Shown here piece after piece: positions 54,427 to 63,769 of a stretch of DNA of 64,000 nucleotides; positions within the stretch are counted from its first letter, which is position 1; every line of letters begins with the position of its first letter. The notes below the pieces were generated by a model. It saw only the letters and a program-made list of their open reading frames with translations. It did not search any database and was not told the origin of the DNA. Where the stretch lies: positions 954,597 through 1,018,596 of the forward strand of contig JBKAHA010000002.1 of assembly GCA_046290675.1 (NCBI GenBank), written 5' to 3'. This DNA comes from Aureliella sp046290675. Lineage in GTDB: Bacteria > Planctomycetota > Planctomycetia > Pirellulales > Pirellulaceae. The translations under genes and the position numbers were made by a program.

Positions 54427-55449
54427 CTAAAGCTCGATGACCGCTTTGATGACGCCCGACTCTGGCTTGGTGAATACTTCGAATTCTTCGACGACGGTGT
54501 CGAATGAGGTACGGTGCGTGACCCAAGGATTGGTGTCGATCGTGCCGTCTTCGATGAGAGAGATGATTCGAGTGAAATCACGCGGCAAAGCGTTGCGTGA
54601 GCCCTTCAAAGTTATCTCAGGCTTGTGCAAGACGGGGTGTTCGAACGAGACCTCTTGCGTCGTAATGCCCACGTAAACAAGGCTACCTGTGTGAGCGACG
54701 TAGTGCATGGCATTGGACATGGAGCGGTTATTTCCTGTCGCGTCCGTCACGACAAAGTATTTGTCGCCGCCCGTGATTTCATTGACTTGATCCATCTCGG
54801 AGCCATCACCCTTGAACTGGATCGTGTGGGCCACACCATAGGTGTCTTTGCAGAATTGCAGTCGAGACTCGACCATGTCCATGACCGTGATGGTTGCTCC
54901 CGTTAGTCGCGTGAACTCGAGAGTCGCTAATCCAATAGGGCCCGCGCCAATGATTAGGACGTGATCGCCTTTTCCTGGGGCACCACGGTCACACGCATGG
55001 CAGCCAATCGCCAGAGTCTCTACAAGAGCGAGTTGTTCGTAATTGAGCATGGTCGATGGATGAAGTTTGTCCGCACGAATCAGGAACTGGTCGCGAAGAC
55101 CGCCATCTTCCATCACGCCGATCACTTTGAGATCGGAACAACAATTCGAGTTGCCTTTGCGACACGCAAAGCAATCACGGCAATTCATGTAAGGCTCGAC
55201 GCTACACTTGTCGCCAGTTTTGATATTGGTGACGCCGTCGCCAATATCGAGTACTTCGACGCCCAATTCATGGCCTGGGATCCGAGGGTAGCTGAAGAAA
55301 GGCATCTTTCCGAGGTAACCGCTGTAGTCGGTTCCGCAGATCCCCATTCGGTGAGTTCGAACCAATGCTTGCCCAGGACCCGGCCGCTCAGGTTCGGGGA
55401 TGTCAATTCGTTCGAAACGCTTGGGCTCTTCTAGTCGGATCGCTCTCAT
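54427..55449 (-). CDS. Zinc-dependent medium-chain dehydrogenase (sugar-acid type)
   Basis: A medium-chain dehydrogenase of 340 residues from the ATG at 55449. Catalytic zinc ligands: C in MGICGTDYSGY and the H-E pair in RIPGHELG. The structural zinc loop CRDCFACRKGNSNCC is intact. The NAD-binding motif is LIIGAGPIGLATLEF. It resembles threonine, sorbitol or L-gulonate/galactonate dehydrogenases. As the first gene of the operon with UxaE, an aldonate-to-keturonate oxidation (for example L-gulonate to fructuronate) is plausible, but this is inference. Confidence 0.85.
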   Translation of the reverse strand: MRAIRLEEPKRFERIDIPEPERPGPGQALVRTHRMGICGTDYSGYLGKMPFFSYPRIPGHELGVEVLDIGDGVTNIKTGDKCSVEPYMNCRDCFACRKGNSNCCSDLKVIGVMEDGGLRDQFLIRADKLHPSTMLNYEQLALVETLAIGCHACDRGAPGKGDHVLIIGAGPIGLATLEFTRLTGATITVMDMVESRLQFCKDTYGVAHTIQFKGDGSEMDQVNEITGGDKYFVVTDATGNNRSMSNAMHYVAHTGSLVYVGITTQEVSFEHPVLHKPEITLKGSRNALPRDFTRIISLIEDGTIDTNPWVTHRTSFDTVVEEFEVFTKPESGVIKAVIEL

Positions 55450-55737
55450 TCGTACTTCGCTCAGTCTGCTATGGGTGGCGTGGGAGACCACTCAGGAGGA
55501 TGGTATGGGGGTGGGCCGGATCATGCCGGAGTATGTGGGCCGCTAACCGGTTTGGAAAAAAACTCCGTCTAAGCTGGCCAGGTGGAAATCCTTTGTTCAA
55601 CCGTCGTCGGTGGGCTGTGTTGGTAAGCCACTCGCTTTGGGATGAGAAGCCGAACATCGAAGTTCGGAACTGGCTGACACGTCACGACCAATCGAAGAGG
55701 GCTGTCCATGTCGATTCGGCGAGCCGCACCGGTTCGG

Positions 55738-57657
55738 CTACTTTTGGTTTTCTTTGATGAAACTGATGAGTTCGAAGATCTCGTCCTTGCTGAACTGATC
55801 CATCAGGCCTTTGGGCATCATGGAGTTGGCCGTTTTCACCATCTGGTCAATATCGTCTTGGAGTATGACCGTTGGCTCTTTGGCTTCGGGATTTTCCAGG
55901 AGAGTGACCTTTTCCTTTGTCTCTTCAAGAACGAGTCCAGAGTAGGTCTGCCCATCCAGGTCCAAAATCAGGTGCACCGCGTATTTGTCATCGATTCGAT
56001 GCGATGGATCGATGATCTCGCGAAGGACCGATGTATGGTCGTCTTTGAATTTGGCATACGTCTCGGACAATTCGGGGCCGACACCGCCGACTCCATACGT
56101 TCCCAGTTTGTGACACTGGGCACAGGTTGCTTCGGTAAAGATGCGTTCGCCAATCTGGGGTGAGCGACCGCGTAAGCTTTGGTCGAAGTTGTCTGCCGTA
56201 AAGTCGCTGACCTTCCATGACTGGACAAACGAACGATTGCTGCCCACTGGATCGGTTGGCTCAACTGGGTTTTTCAGCCAGGCGTCGAGGTCTTCAACGA
56301 CGACCATCACACCGTACATCCGCATCCAGTGTCTGGGGAATGTGCAAACATAAGGGTATTCGCCGGGTTCCGTTGGTGCCGTGAAGGTAAGGCGTTCCGA
56401 TTCGAGAGTCGCAATCATGTTGGTCGCATATAAGACCTTGTCCGACTTGGGCACATATTGCTTTCCGTCTAAGCCGTCGTTCGGACCGGCAGCGAGTCCC
56501 TCTTCGGCGACTTCTTTTAACGCTCCTGGCTTGGTGATGACCAAGTTGTGAGGCATCAGATCGTCGTTGATCAGCACCACTTGGACCGGGCGTCCCGCTT
56601 CAACAGCAAAGTAAGGAATGTCGTAACGCATTTCCTCTTCCACCGTGTGAACGCGGACGACGCGGACGACTGTTTCGCTGAGGCGAGAACGGTATTCCTT
56701 CGCCATTGCGCTCGGCGCCTTAGCAAGAAGCTGGTCTACCAGCTCCATCGCATCGAGAAACGTATCCTCGGTCCTCTTGGCCGCGGGCGTCGACTCTGCG
56801 AAGTCAACGAGGAATTGAATGACCTCTTTGGATACAGCCGCGTCGCGATGATCTCCAGGCACTTTCAATAACGTTCGGATTGCCGGCACTCGAAGTTCCG
56901 GTGTCCGGATACGTCCTGCGGCTAAGAGGAACGTTTCCGCTTGGTTCGAAGGCACTGCGGCGAGTGCCCTCAAGGCGGCGGCTTGGACTGGAATGCCTCC
57001 CTCGGTCAGCAGTTGAACGACATTGCCATGAAGCTTAGAGCGGACTTCCGAATTAGGAACCATGGGAATTGCACCCAGCAGTTCGACTAATTTGTTCCCG
57101 CTCTTTGCGAGTTGCCAGGCTTGTTCGGTTGCACCGGAGCCGAGCAGGCCCGCAAAGCCTGTCGACGAGAGGAGCTTGCTGTCTGAGGCCGTTAATTCGA
57201 CGAGCTTGTCTTTGCCAGAGAGAAGGCTCTCGTTCGGCTGCTCAAGCAGCAGCGAAGCGAGTGTGCGGATCGTTCTCTTTTCGGCAGCCCCAGTACCCTT
57301 GATGCCGCTGAGTACCGCGCTCAGTTCCGAAACGGAATTCGATCCGTTGATCGCGACCATGCCTGCCAACGCGTCCTCGCGATAGGCGCGGGACATGCCC
57401 TCACGTGAAAGGATGGCCTCGAAGACGGGAAGATACTTCTCATCGCTCGTGTCCGTTTCGATGGCCAACAACTGATCGTTGGATAGACGTTTGAGCTGAT
57501 ACTGGACGATGCGCGGACTCTTATCCAAGAAAACTCGTGGTGCCTTGGTTTTCGAGTCCCCGTGGTTGTGTTGTGCGAAGGTCGCCGTCCCAGAGGTGGA
57601 CAAGAATACTGCGAAAGTCGTAATCGTGAGAGCTAAGTTTGAAGCCTTCGAAATCAT
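55738..57657 (-). CDS. Exported HEAT–cupredoxin–cytochrome c protein
   Basis: An exported protein of 639 residues from the ATG at 57657 (signal ALTITTFAVFLSTSGTATFA). Residues ~60-350 are helical HEAT-type repeats. A blue-copper domain follows (PHNLVITKPG, then PGEYPYVCTFPRHWMRMYGVMVV with the Cys, His and Met ligands). At the end is a mono-haem cytochrome c domain with C512-A-Q-C515-H516 and a C-terminal helix. The combined Cu and haem centres indicate electron transfer, probably from a periplasmic oxidation. Such composite proteins are typical of planctomycetes. It is monocistronic. Confidence 0.85.
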   Translation of the reverse strand: MISKASNLALTITTFAVFLSTSGTATFAQHNHGDSKTKAPRVFLDKSPRIVQYQLKRLSNDQLLAIETDTSDEKYLPVFEAILSREGMSRAYREDALAGMVAINGSNSVSELSAVLSGIKGTGAAEKRTIRTLASLLLEQPNESLLSGKDKLVELTASDSKLLSSTGFAGLLGSGATEQAWQLAKSGNKLVELLGAIPMVPNSEVRSKLHGNVVQLLTEGGIPVQAAALRALAAVPSNQAETFLLAAGRIRTPELRVPAIRTLLKVPGDHRDAAVSKEVIQFLVDFAESTPAAKRTEDTFLDAMELVDQLLAKAPSAMAKEYRSRLSETVVRVVRVHTVEEEMRYDIPYFAVEAGRPVQVVLINDDLMPHNLVITKPGALKEVAEEGLAAGPNDGLDGKQYVPKSDKVLYATNMIATLESERLTFTAPTEPGEYPYVCTFPRHWMRMYGVMVVVEDLDAWLKNPVEPTDPVGSNRSFVQSWKVSDFTADNFDQSLRGRSPQIGERIFTEATCAQCHKLGTYGVGGVGPELSETYAKFKDDHTSVLREIIDPSHRIDDKYAVHLILDLDGQTYSGLVLEETKEKVTLLENPEAKEPTVILQDDIDQMVKTANSMMPKGLMDQFSKDEIFELISFIKENQK

Positions 57658-58264
57658 GGGAATCCTGGGTTTTGTGAGCCATGGAGAGGGGACCAGGGAA
57701 CGTTGGCGAGACGACACATTTCGCGGGCAGGCCAGTAGGGCTACCCTGCGAAACGTCTCGCATTCTAGCTGCGGAGATGGGGGCGAATCGGCCGCCGAAA
57801 TGGCCGGCAACCTCGATTCAACCTGTCTCGATGATTGTCTGAAGTGAATGCGGTATGCGCACCAACGCTTCCTCATTCTAAACCGCAAAGGGCCATTTAC
57901 ATCCACCGCCTGGGTAATAATGGGGCCGATTATTTACACCGGATTGTGCAAAAAAAGCACTCGGCCCCGTGTATGGCGAAACCCTGACGGTCGAGGGGAT
58001 TGTGCAAGAGAGACCCGAGGCAGCACGAACCTGCTCGCATGCGATTCGCCAACTTCGTTCTCTTGGAGTCCGATCTGGCGAAGGACTCGGCTGGTCGGCC
58101 CCATTTGACCAATCAAGTGGGGGAGCCGGCCCCAACCGATTCCAAGTGGATTGCGAACTGAGCTTGACCTATTTCAGGCTCGGTGCGCTCCGTCGAATTC
58201 AATTCATTGCGGACGAGAACTGCCCGCCCGCGATGAACTTCGGGGCGGCCGCAGAGAACGGCTA
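57658..58264. other. Structured spacer of 607 bp
   Basis: No gene is supported. GGGGCCGA (57922-57929) pairs with TCGGCCCC (57961-57968), enclosing a GTGC-A7-GCAC hairpin (57946-57960). Another GGCCCC-rich segment follows near 58100-58135. The plus-strand frame at 57969-58268 has no domain or start signal. Confidence 0.5.
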
Positions 58265-58861
58265 CTAGCTTCCCTTCGCTTTCGGGAAGTTGAGCTCGGC
58301 GCATTTCTTTGCGACGGCCGAGCCATCGTTCGCAGCTTTCACTGCGTTGTCGATGTAGGCGATTTTGCCGGCCTTATCGACGTAGATGGTGACACGTTTC
58401 GAAAAGCCTCGATTGCTAAGCACGCCGAACGCTTTGGCGTATTTCTTTTCGGGGTCACTCAAGATTGGGTAATCAAGATGCAGTGATTCTGCGAATTCCT
58501 TGTTGCGTTTGGCAGGATCGACGCTGGCGGTGAAGTAAGCGACGTCAAACTCGCGGATGGCCTTGCCGTTTTCACGAAACGACTTGCACTGGGCCGTTCA
58601 ACCACCGGTAAAGGCTTTGGGGAACCAGGCTATGACGAATGGCTTTTTGCCTTTGAAGTCCTTTAGGCGATACGTCTTGCCGTCGGAGCCTAGCATTTCA
58701 AAGTCAGGAGCTTCATCACCGACTTGGGGTGCTTTTTCCGTTTCGTCGGCGGTCGCGACCGGAGTGAACGTCAATGATGCTCCGAGCAGCGCAATCATCG
58801 GTAGCGTCGACGCTACCGATGCGAATTTGCGGTTCATGGAGCGATTCATGGCGCATTTCAT
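58265..58861 (-). CDS. Exported peroxiredoxin, probable selenoprotein (in-frame TGA as Sec)
   Basis: One continuous frame of 198 residues, interrupted only by TGA at 58598-58600 (codon 88). The ATG at 58861 has AAGGA eight bases upstream, and a signal peptide ends VATADE. Before the TGA: APDFEMLGSDGKTYRLKDF and FVIAWFPKAFTGG. After it, in the same frame: TAQCKSFRENGKAIREFDV and SVDPAKRNKEFAESLHLDYPILSDPEKKYAKAFGVL. In peroxiredoxins the motif is F-T-P-G-C-T, so the TGA falls exactly on the peroxidatic cysteine, and a hairpin suitable as a SECIS follows. A later Cys (four codons on) could resolve the selenenyl sulfide. A chance nonsense mutation or read error is the alternative. Confidence 0.8.
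58559..58600 (-). promoter_or_regulatory. Candidate bacterial SECIS hairpin after the TGA codon
   Basis: Reading the minus strand, the TGA (58600-58598) is followed by GUCGUUU (58583-58577), a CGUGA loop, and AAACGGC (58571-58565): a 7-bp stem with one G-U pair. The loop begins 21 nt after the TGA and has G as its second base. An outer GGCC/GGCC pair (58595-58592 with 58562-58559) could extend it. Distance and loop fit the bacterial SECIS pattern; this was folded by eye. Confidence 0.55.
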
Positions 58862-59181
58862 AACGAATTCCTTCTGCTAATGATGGTGGGCAGCAAGGCG
58901 AATGTGTGGGGCAACTTTTAGGATTCGCCTGTGGGGGAGAAGACTCACGCTAACGATAGCCGATTCCTCACGCTGAGTCGAATCACTCCGGCATCATGCG
59001 TCTGAGAAAGCCAATGATTGGGCTGGGGCTTCAGAAAATGATAAGCTGGCGAGATGCGGGCTTGCGATCTTCGTGGCGGCGGAGGTCGGATCGGTGGTTA
59101 GCTGATTTCGCCGAGTCGAAAGCCGCCCGAATTCTGCTGACTTCCGACATTACCAATCCGTAGAGACGAAAGGCCCAGGCA
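58862..59181. other. Divergent spacer
   Basis: 320 bp between the peroxiredoxin gene (minus) and the ceramidase-Pmd gene (plus). It carries both promoters; nothing else recognised. Confidence 0.5.
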
Positions 59182-62100
59182 ATGAGGCAGCGCATTTTTC
59201 TAATCGGAGAAACCAGGTGCCGTGTTCGCAGTCGAACGAAGTCACGGATTTTGGGTACGTACATCGTGATGTTAAGTCTGGTGTTGGTGAGTCTAAGTGG
59301 GGCTCGTACTCGCGCACAAACCCACTTTGGTGCCGCTCGAGTGGACATTACGCCGGAGTCCCCGATTCGGTTATCGGGCTACGGAAGCCGGACTGAACCT
59401 AGCCAGGGGGTCGATGAGCGGCTGTTCGCGCGGGCTTTGGTGATGGGGTATGTCAGCGATGGCAAGAGTCGTGTCACCCATGTGCTGGTGAGTCTCGAGT
59501 CGATTGGAGTCCCCGGCGATTTTTCGACCGAAGTCTATCGCGAGCTCCGTACCCGATACGGAATTGAGCGCAGTGGTTTTGTCCTCTGTTCGACCCACAG
59601 TCATACCGCGCCCCACATTGCCGGCGGATTGAAGAATCTATTTGGCGGACCAATCAAACAGCGGGAGCGTGAAGTGCTCGAAGAGTACCGCAAGCAGGTT
59701 GAGAAAGCGGTCGTTGAGGCAGTTGAGAAAGCAGTTGGGGAATTAGAGCCTGGTCATCTGGAACTCGCGCAAGGTTCAGCGACCTTTGCCCGCCACCGAC
59801 GAGTCATCAAGGATGGGGCATGGACTGGATTTGGCGAGAACGCCAACGGTCCCGTCGATCATTCGCTACCAGTGCTACGCGTGGTATCCGAGAATCGCTC
59901 GGTGACACTTGCCGTCGTGTTCAACTACGCCTGCCACTGCACCACATTTGGTGGTGACTACAACCGAGTCAACGGTGATTGGGCTGGCTACGCTTCCAAA
60001 TACATCGAAGAAACGCAAGGTGGTGCGGTTGCTCTGTGCACGATTGGCTGCGGTGCTGATGCGAACCCAGCTCGAGACTCGGCGAGGGCATTGGAAATCG
60101 CTCAGTCTCAGGGACGGGAAATCGCGGATGAAGTCAATCGGCTAGCGGAAGCCGGCTCATGGGCAGGGGTTCCTACTGCTGGGTCGGATAGTGGTTCGGC
60201 CAACGGGGCTACGCAATTCGGCTTTGCTGGATTGCCGATCGAGCGTCCGACTGATGAGGCGTTGGAAGCCGCTCTCGCGGATGGCCGGTATCAGGTGCGT
60301 CGGCACGCGGAAGAGATGCTGGCTACCAAAAAACGGATGGGACGGATTCCGGAATCGTATCCAATGCCGATTCAGGTCTGGAACTTTGGTGCTTTCGAGG
60401 ACGGCGGTGTTGAAAACGGTCAAGCGGGGCTCTCCATGGTTTTCTTGGGTGGCGAAGTCTGCGTCGAATATGCCCAGCGGATCAAGGAGGAGTTGGTTCG
60501 CAAAGCCTCGGAAGGAAAGTACCCGCTTGCGGATCTGAATCCGGGGCAAGTGTGGGTAAGCGCCTATGCGAATGACGTCTTCGGCTACGTTGCCCCAGAG
60601 CGAATGCGGTCCGAAGGTGGCTACGAAGTGGATTACTCAATGGTGTACTACCTCCAACCTGGACGTTGGGCGTCGGGTACCGAGGATATCATTATCGAAC
60701 GCGTTCACGAGTTGGCTCAGGCAGCGGTACGAAGCGATGGTCGCGACTTGAGCGGAATCCAGTTGAGCGATGAATCGTTGGAAGCGGTCCTGATCGCGAG
60801 TGAGCCCGTCGTGCGAGATCCAATCAATCTTGCCGTGGGAAGCGGAGGCGAATTGTGGGTCGTGGAGATGGGGGATTACCCCAGCGGGAACCCGGATGAG
60901 ATCGAGCCCGGGGAGGTGTTTCGCAACCAAAGGGCTTACCGCGGTACGGAGGAGCGGCCTTGGAACGATAGCCCTGGCGGGCGAGTCAAACGCCTGCATG
61001 ACCGGGATGGGGACGGCGTCTACGAAGAAGCGACCGTTTTTCTGGACGGGCTGAAGTTCCCGACAGGGGTGTTTCCCTGGCAAAAAGGACTGATCGTCTG
61101 TGCGGCACCGGACATCCTCTATGCGGAGGATCGAGACGGTGATGGCAGGTGTGACTTCACCAAAGTGCTTTTCACTGGATTTTCGGAAGCGAATCCGCAG
61201 CACCGCGTTAATGGCTTTGAATGGGGACTCGACGGCTGGCTCTATCTGGCAGCCGGCAACCACGACAACGGTTTAGTTAAGAGTCTGATCACCGGTGAAG
61301 AAGTGGAAACGTCGGGGCGTGATCTACGAATCAACCCGACAACAGGCCACATCGAGACGCTCAGCGGCGCAAGCCAGTGGATTCGAACAAGAGATGGTGC
61401 CGGCAATTGGTACGGAAACGACAATACACGCCCCATTTACCAGTACGTCATTGAAGATCGCTTTGTCGCCAGGAACCCTTACGTGCCGAGTCCCTCGCCG
61501 CGAGCCTATTTGACTGAGCCGCCGCGGTCGCCGGAAGTTTACCCGGTTAGTCGAACGGAAGGCCGCTTCAATGACTTACATACTCGAAATCGCTTTACGT
61601 CGGCTTGCGGTCCAATGGTCTACCGTTCTGGATCTGGACAGCTCGAAGCATTGATCTGCGAGCCTGTGCACAACTTGGTCAGTCGAATCCAGCTGGATGA
61701 TGCCGGCATTGTTTTTCATGGGCAGCGGCTTGCTACCGAATCTCAGTCTGAGTTTCTTGCGTCGAAGGAAAACTGGTTCCGGCCAGTTCGAATCGTGCAG
61801 GCTCCAAACTCCGATTTGTTTTGGTTGTGCGATATGCATCGTCAAGTGATCGAGCACCCCGAATGGATCCCTGAGTCATGGCAGAAATCGCTCGACCTCT
61901 ATGCAGGCTCCGCTATGGGACGGTTGTACGCCGTTCGGAAGAAAAACGGGGGAAATCGTCTGGCGATTCCCGACCTTGCGTCTGAGTCTTCGGAACAGTT
62001 GGTCGACCGGTTGCGAAGCGACAACAGGTGGGTGCGTGATACGGCGCATCGCTTGATCTTGGAAAGATCCCGTACTGGGGAAACGCTCGCCGGCGTCTCT

Positions 62101-63645
62101 GATTCTTTGGTGCGGTTGTCGCTGGATGACGAACTGAACAGCGAGTCGCGGATTCAGGCAATGTGGCTGCTAACGGCGATCGAGCCAGCCAAGTTGCCGA
62201 CGAGCGAGTTGGCCGCTAACTCTAAATCGAAAGCCCAGATCCTGGTCGCTCTCGCTCGCCTCTCGGAGATACCTGAAGTGGATCTTCGTTCTGATCCGTT
62301 GCAGGTCATGTTGGAGCATTCGCATGGTCAGGTCCGGTTTGAAGCCGCTTTAGCCGTTGGTTGGTTGGACGTCGAAGAGCAAGACGCCATGGTTTCTTCT
62401 CTAGTGGAGTTGGCAATTCGCGAACGCAATGAGCCATTGGTGAATGCGGCCATCCTGAGTTCCACTCGCTTTCTTGCTCCCCGAATGCTTGAAGCAATAT
62501 TAGGTCAGCAACAATTTACTGACGTTGCGCCTGAGTTGCTTGAGGGGTTGATTGCCACAGCCTTGGGGGGACGTAAATCGGACGTAGTAGAATCCCTATT
62601 GGTTTCTTTGCTGCAGGACCACAATGGCGGCGATTTGAAGGTTTTCGAGAATGGGACCCGAATCCGATCCGTGCTTTTTCTATTGGACAAACTGGAACGT
62701 CTGCAGGTTGATATTCGTGCATTGCTTTTTTCGGCCGAACCTAACACTCCAGTAGCAAGATTGAAACAAGCCGCCGAACGCTGGGAAGTAGGGATTCAGG
62801 CGGGTGACGATGCGATGTCTGCTGAGCAGCTCCGACTGGTTGCCTACCTGGCAAGAGATTCGAAGGCAACTGGCAAAGCAATGGTGAAGTTGCTTCAACC
62901 GAAGACAGCACTCGAAACTCAGTTAGCCGTGGTTGAGGCACTCTTTCAAATGAACGCGATTGAAGAGTTGGTGACGCGAATTCCAATGTTGACCCCGGCA
63001 ATTCGCGCCCGAGTCGAATCCCTATTGCTTACCCGAGTGGAAGCTACCAGCGTATTGGTGAATGCCCTGGAGAGTGGCTTGCTCCAGATGAGCGATCTAT
63101 CTGCGAGCGGGCGCCAGGTTCTATTGGAGCATCCTCGCTCTTCGATTCGCGAGGCATTTGAGAAGCTCCTTCGTTCTGGCAAACCGAAGACCGATCGTTT
63201 GGCGCTAGTGGCGCGCTACCAATCAGAGATGCCGCAGGCTGAAGGGATCGAAAGGGGCAAAGCCGTGTTCGAAAAACATTGTGCTGCTTGCCACCGATTG
63301 AATGGCATAGGGCAGGATGTTGGGCCAGATCTAAAGAGTCTGGTCGGCAAGGACAAGGATTACTTACTGACCGCCATTCTTGATCCAAATCAAGCCGTAG
63401 AGTCGAAGTACCGCAGCTATCGAGTTTTGACGAACGATGATCGGATGTTGGTCGGAATGGTGCTTCGCGAATCGGCAACCAGTATTCGGCTAGCGCGTTC
63501 GGATGGCACGCAGGTGGATGTGCTCCGAAATGAGATTGCGGAAATGAAAACGTCGACGCTATCGCCGATGCCTGAAGGTTTTGAGGAGTCGATCGACACC
63601 AGCGCCATGTCGGCCTTGCTGAAGTATGTGCAAGCATCGCGATAG
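59182..63645 (+). CDS. Exported ceramidase-like / PVC 'Pmd' dehydrogenase / HEAT / cytochrome c fusion
   Basis: A secreted protein of 1487 residues (signal IVMLSLVLVSLSGARTRA). N-terminal domain (~45-520): neutral/alkaline ceramidase-like, with ARVDITPESPIRLSGYGSR, a CSTHSHTAPH zinc motif and FNYACHCTTFGGDYNRVNGDWAG. Middle (~545-960): the PVC-type membrane-bound dehydrogenase propeller with LIASEPVVRDPINLAVGSGGELWVVEMGDYP and HRVNGFEWGLDGWLYLAAG. Then HEAT-like helices to ~1340, and a mono-haem cytochrome c domain with C1367-A-A-C1370-H1371 and the C-terminal block VGMVLRESATSIRLARSDG typical of this group. It probably couples substrate oxidation to electron transfer at the cell surface; substrate unknown. 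Confidence 0.85.
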   Translation: MRQRIFLIGETRCRVRSRTKSRILGTYIVMLSLVLVSLSGARTRAQTHFGAARVDITPESPIRLSGYGSRTEPSQGVDERLFARALVMGYVSDGKSRVTHVLVSLESIGVPGDFSTEVYRELRTRYGIERSGFVLCSTHSHTAPHIAGGLKNLFGGPIKQREREVLEEYRKQVEKAVVEAVEKAVGELEPGHLELAQGSATFARHRRVIKDGAWTGFGENANGPVDHSLPVLRVVSENRSVTLAVVFNYACHCTTFGGDYNRVNGDWAGYASKYIEETQGGAVALCTIGCGADANPARDSARALEIAQSQGREIADEVNRLAEAGSWAGVPTAGSDSGSANGATQFGFAGLPIERPTDEALEAALADGRYQVRRHAEEMLATKKRMGRIPESYPMPIQVWNFGAFEDGGVENGQAGLSMVFLGGEVCVEYAQRIKEELVRKASEGKYPLADLNPGQVWVSAYANDVFGYVAPERMRSEGGYEVDYSMVYYLQPGRWASGTEDIIIERVHELAQAAVRSDGRDLSGIQLSDESLEAVLIASEPVVRDPINLAVGSGGELWVVEMGDYPSGNPDEIEPGEVFRNQRAYRGTEERPWNDSPGGRVKRLHDRDGDGVYEEATVFLDGLKFPTGVFPWQKGLIVCAAPDILYAEDRDGDGRCDFTKVLFTGFSEANPQHRVNGFEWGLDGWLYLAAGNHDNGLVKSLITGEEVETSGRDLRINPTTGHIETLSGASQWIRTRDGAGNWYGNDNTRPIYQYVIEDRFVARNPYVPSPSPRAYLTEPPRSPEVYPVSRTEGRFNDLHTRNRFTSACGPMVYRSGSGQLEALICEPVHNLVSRIQLDDAGIVFHGQRLATESQSEFLASKENWFRPVRIVQAPNSDLFWLCDMHRQVIEHPEWIPESWQKSLDLYAGSAMGRLYAVRKKNGGNRLAIPDLASESSEQLVDRLRSDNRWVRDTAHRLILERSRTGETLAGVSDSLVRLSLDDELNSESRIQAMWLLTAIEPAKLPTSELAANSKSKAQILVALARLSEIPEVDLRSDPLQVMLEHSHGQVRFEAALAVGWLDVEEQDAMVSSLVELAIRERNEPLVNAAILSSTRFLAPRMLEAILGQQQFTDVAPELLEGLIATALGGRKSDVVESLLVSLLQDHNGGDLKVFENGTRIRSVLFLLDKLERLQVDIRALLFSAEPNTPVARLKQAAERWEVGIQAGDDAMSAEQLRLVAYLARDSKATGKAMVKLLQPKTALETQLAVVEALFQMNAIEELVTRIPMLTPAIRARVESLLLTRVEATSVLVNALESGLLQMSDLSASGRQVLLEHPRSSIREAFEKLLRSGKPKTDRLALVARYQSEMPQAEGIERGKAVFEKHCAACHRLNGIGQDVGPDLKSLVGKDKDYLLTAILDPNQAVESKYRSYRVLTNDDRMLVGMVLRESATSIRLARSDGTQVDVLRNEIAEMKTSTLSPMPEGFEESIDTSAMSALLKYVQASR

Positions 63646-63654
63646 GCGGCCGCA

Positions 63655-63703
63655 CCAGCTACATGACTGAATTTCGCAACACTCAATCCAGTCATGTAGC
63701 TGG
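63655..63703. repeat. Perfect 15-bp inverted repeat
   Basis: CCAGCTACATGACTG at 63655-63669 is the exact reverse complement of 63689-63703, with a 19-base loop. There is no T-run after it on the plus strand, so termination of the ceramidase-Pmd gene is possible but not shown. Confidence 0.85.
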
Positions 63704-63732
63704 CGAGCAAAGTGACTCAAACCAAAATTCAA

Positions 63733-63769
63733 GTGTTACCCATGTCCCCGAACATGTGTTACCTATGTC
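63733..63769. repeat. Two 14-bp direct repeats, possible transposon-end remnant
   Basis: GTGTTACCCATGTC at 63733-63746 and GTGTTACCTATGTC at 63756-63769, period 23, one difference. Repeats of this general kind occur at insertion-sequence ends; no transposase is present. Confidence 0.5.

Noticed and set aside
57969..58268. Plus-strand frame in the spacer below the peroxiredoxin gene
   Set aside because: No recognisable motif, no ribosome site, and it ends within the peroxiredoxin's 3' end.
58265..58462. Reading the second half of the peroxiredoxin as a separate gene from a TTG at 58462
   Set aside because: The upstream residues continue the peroxiredoxin fold in the same frame back to the TGA, so a separate start would leave half a domain.
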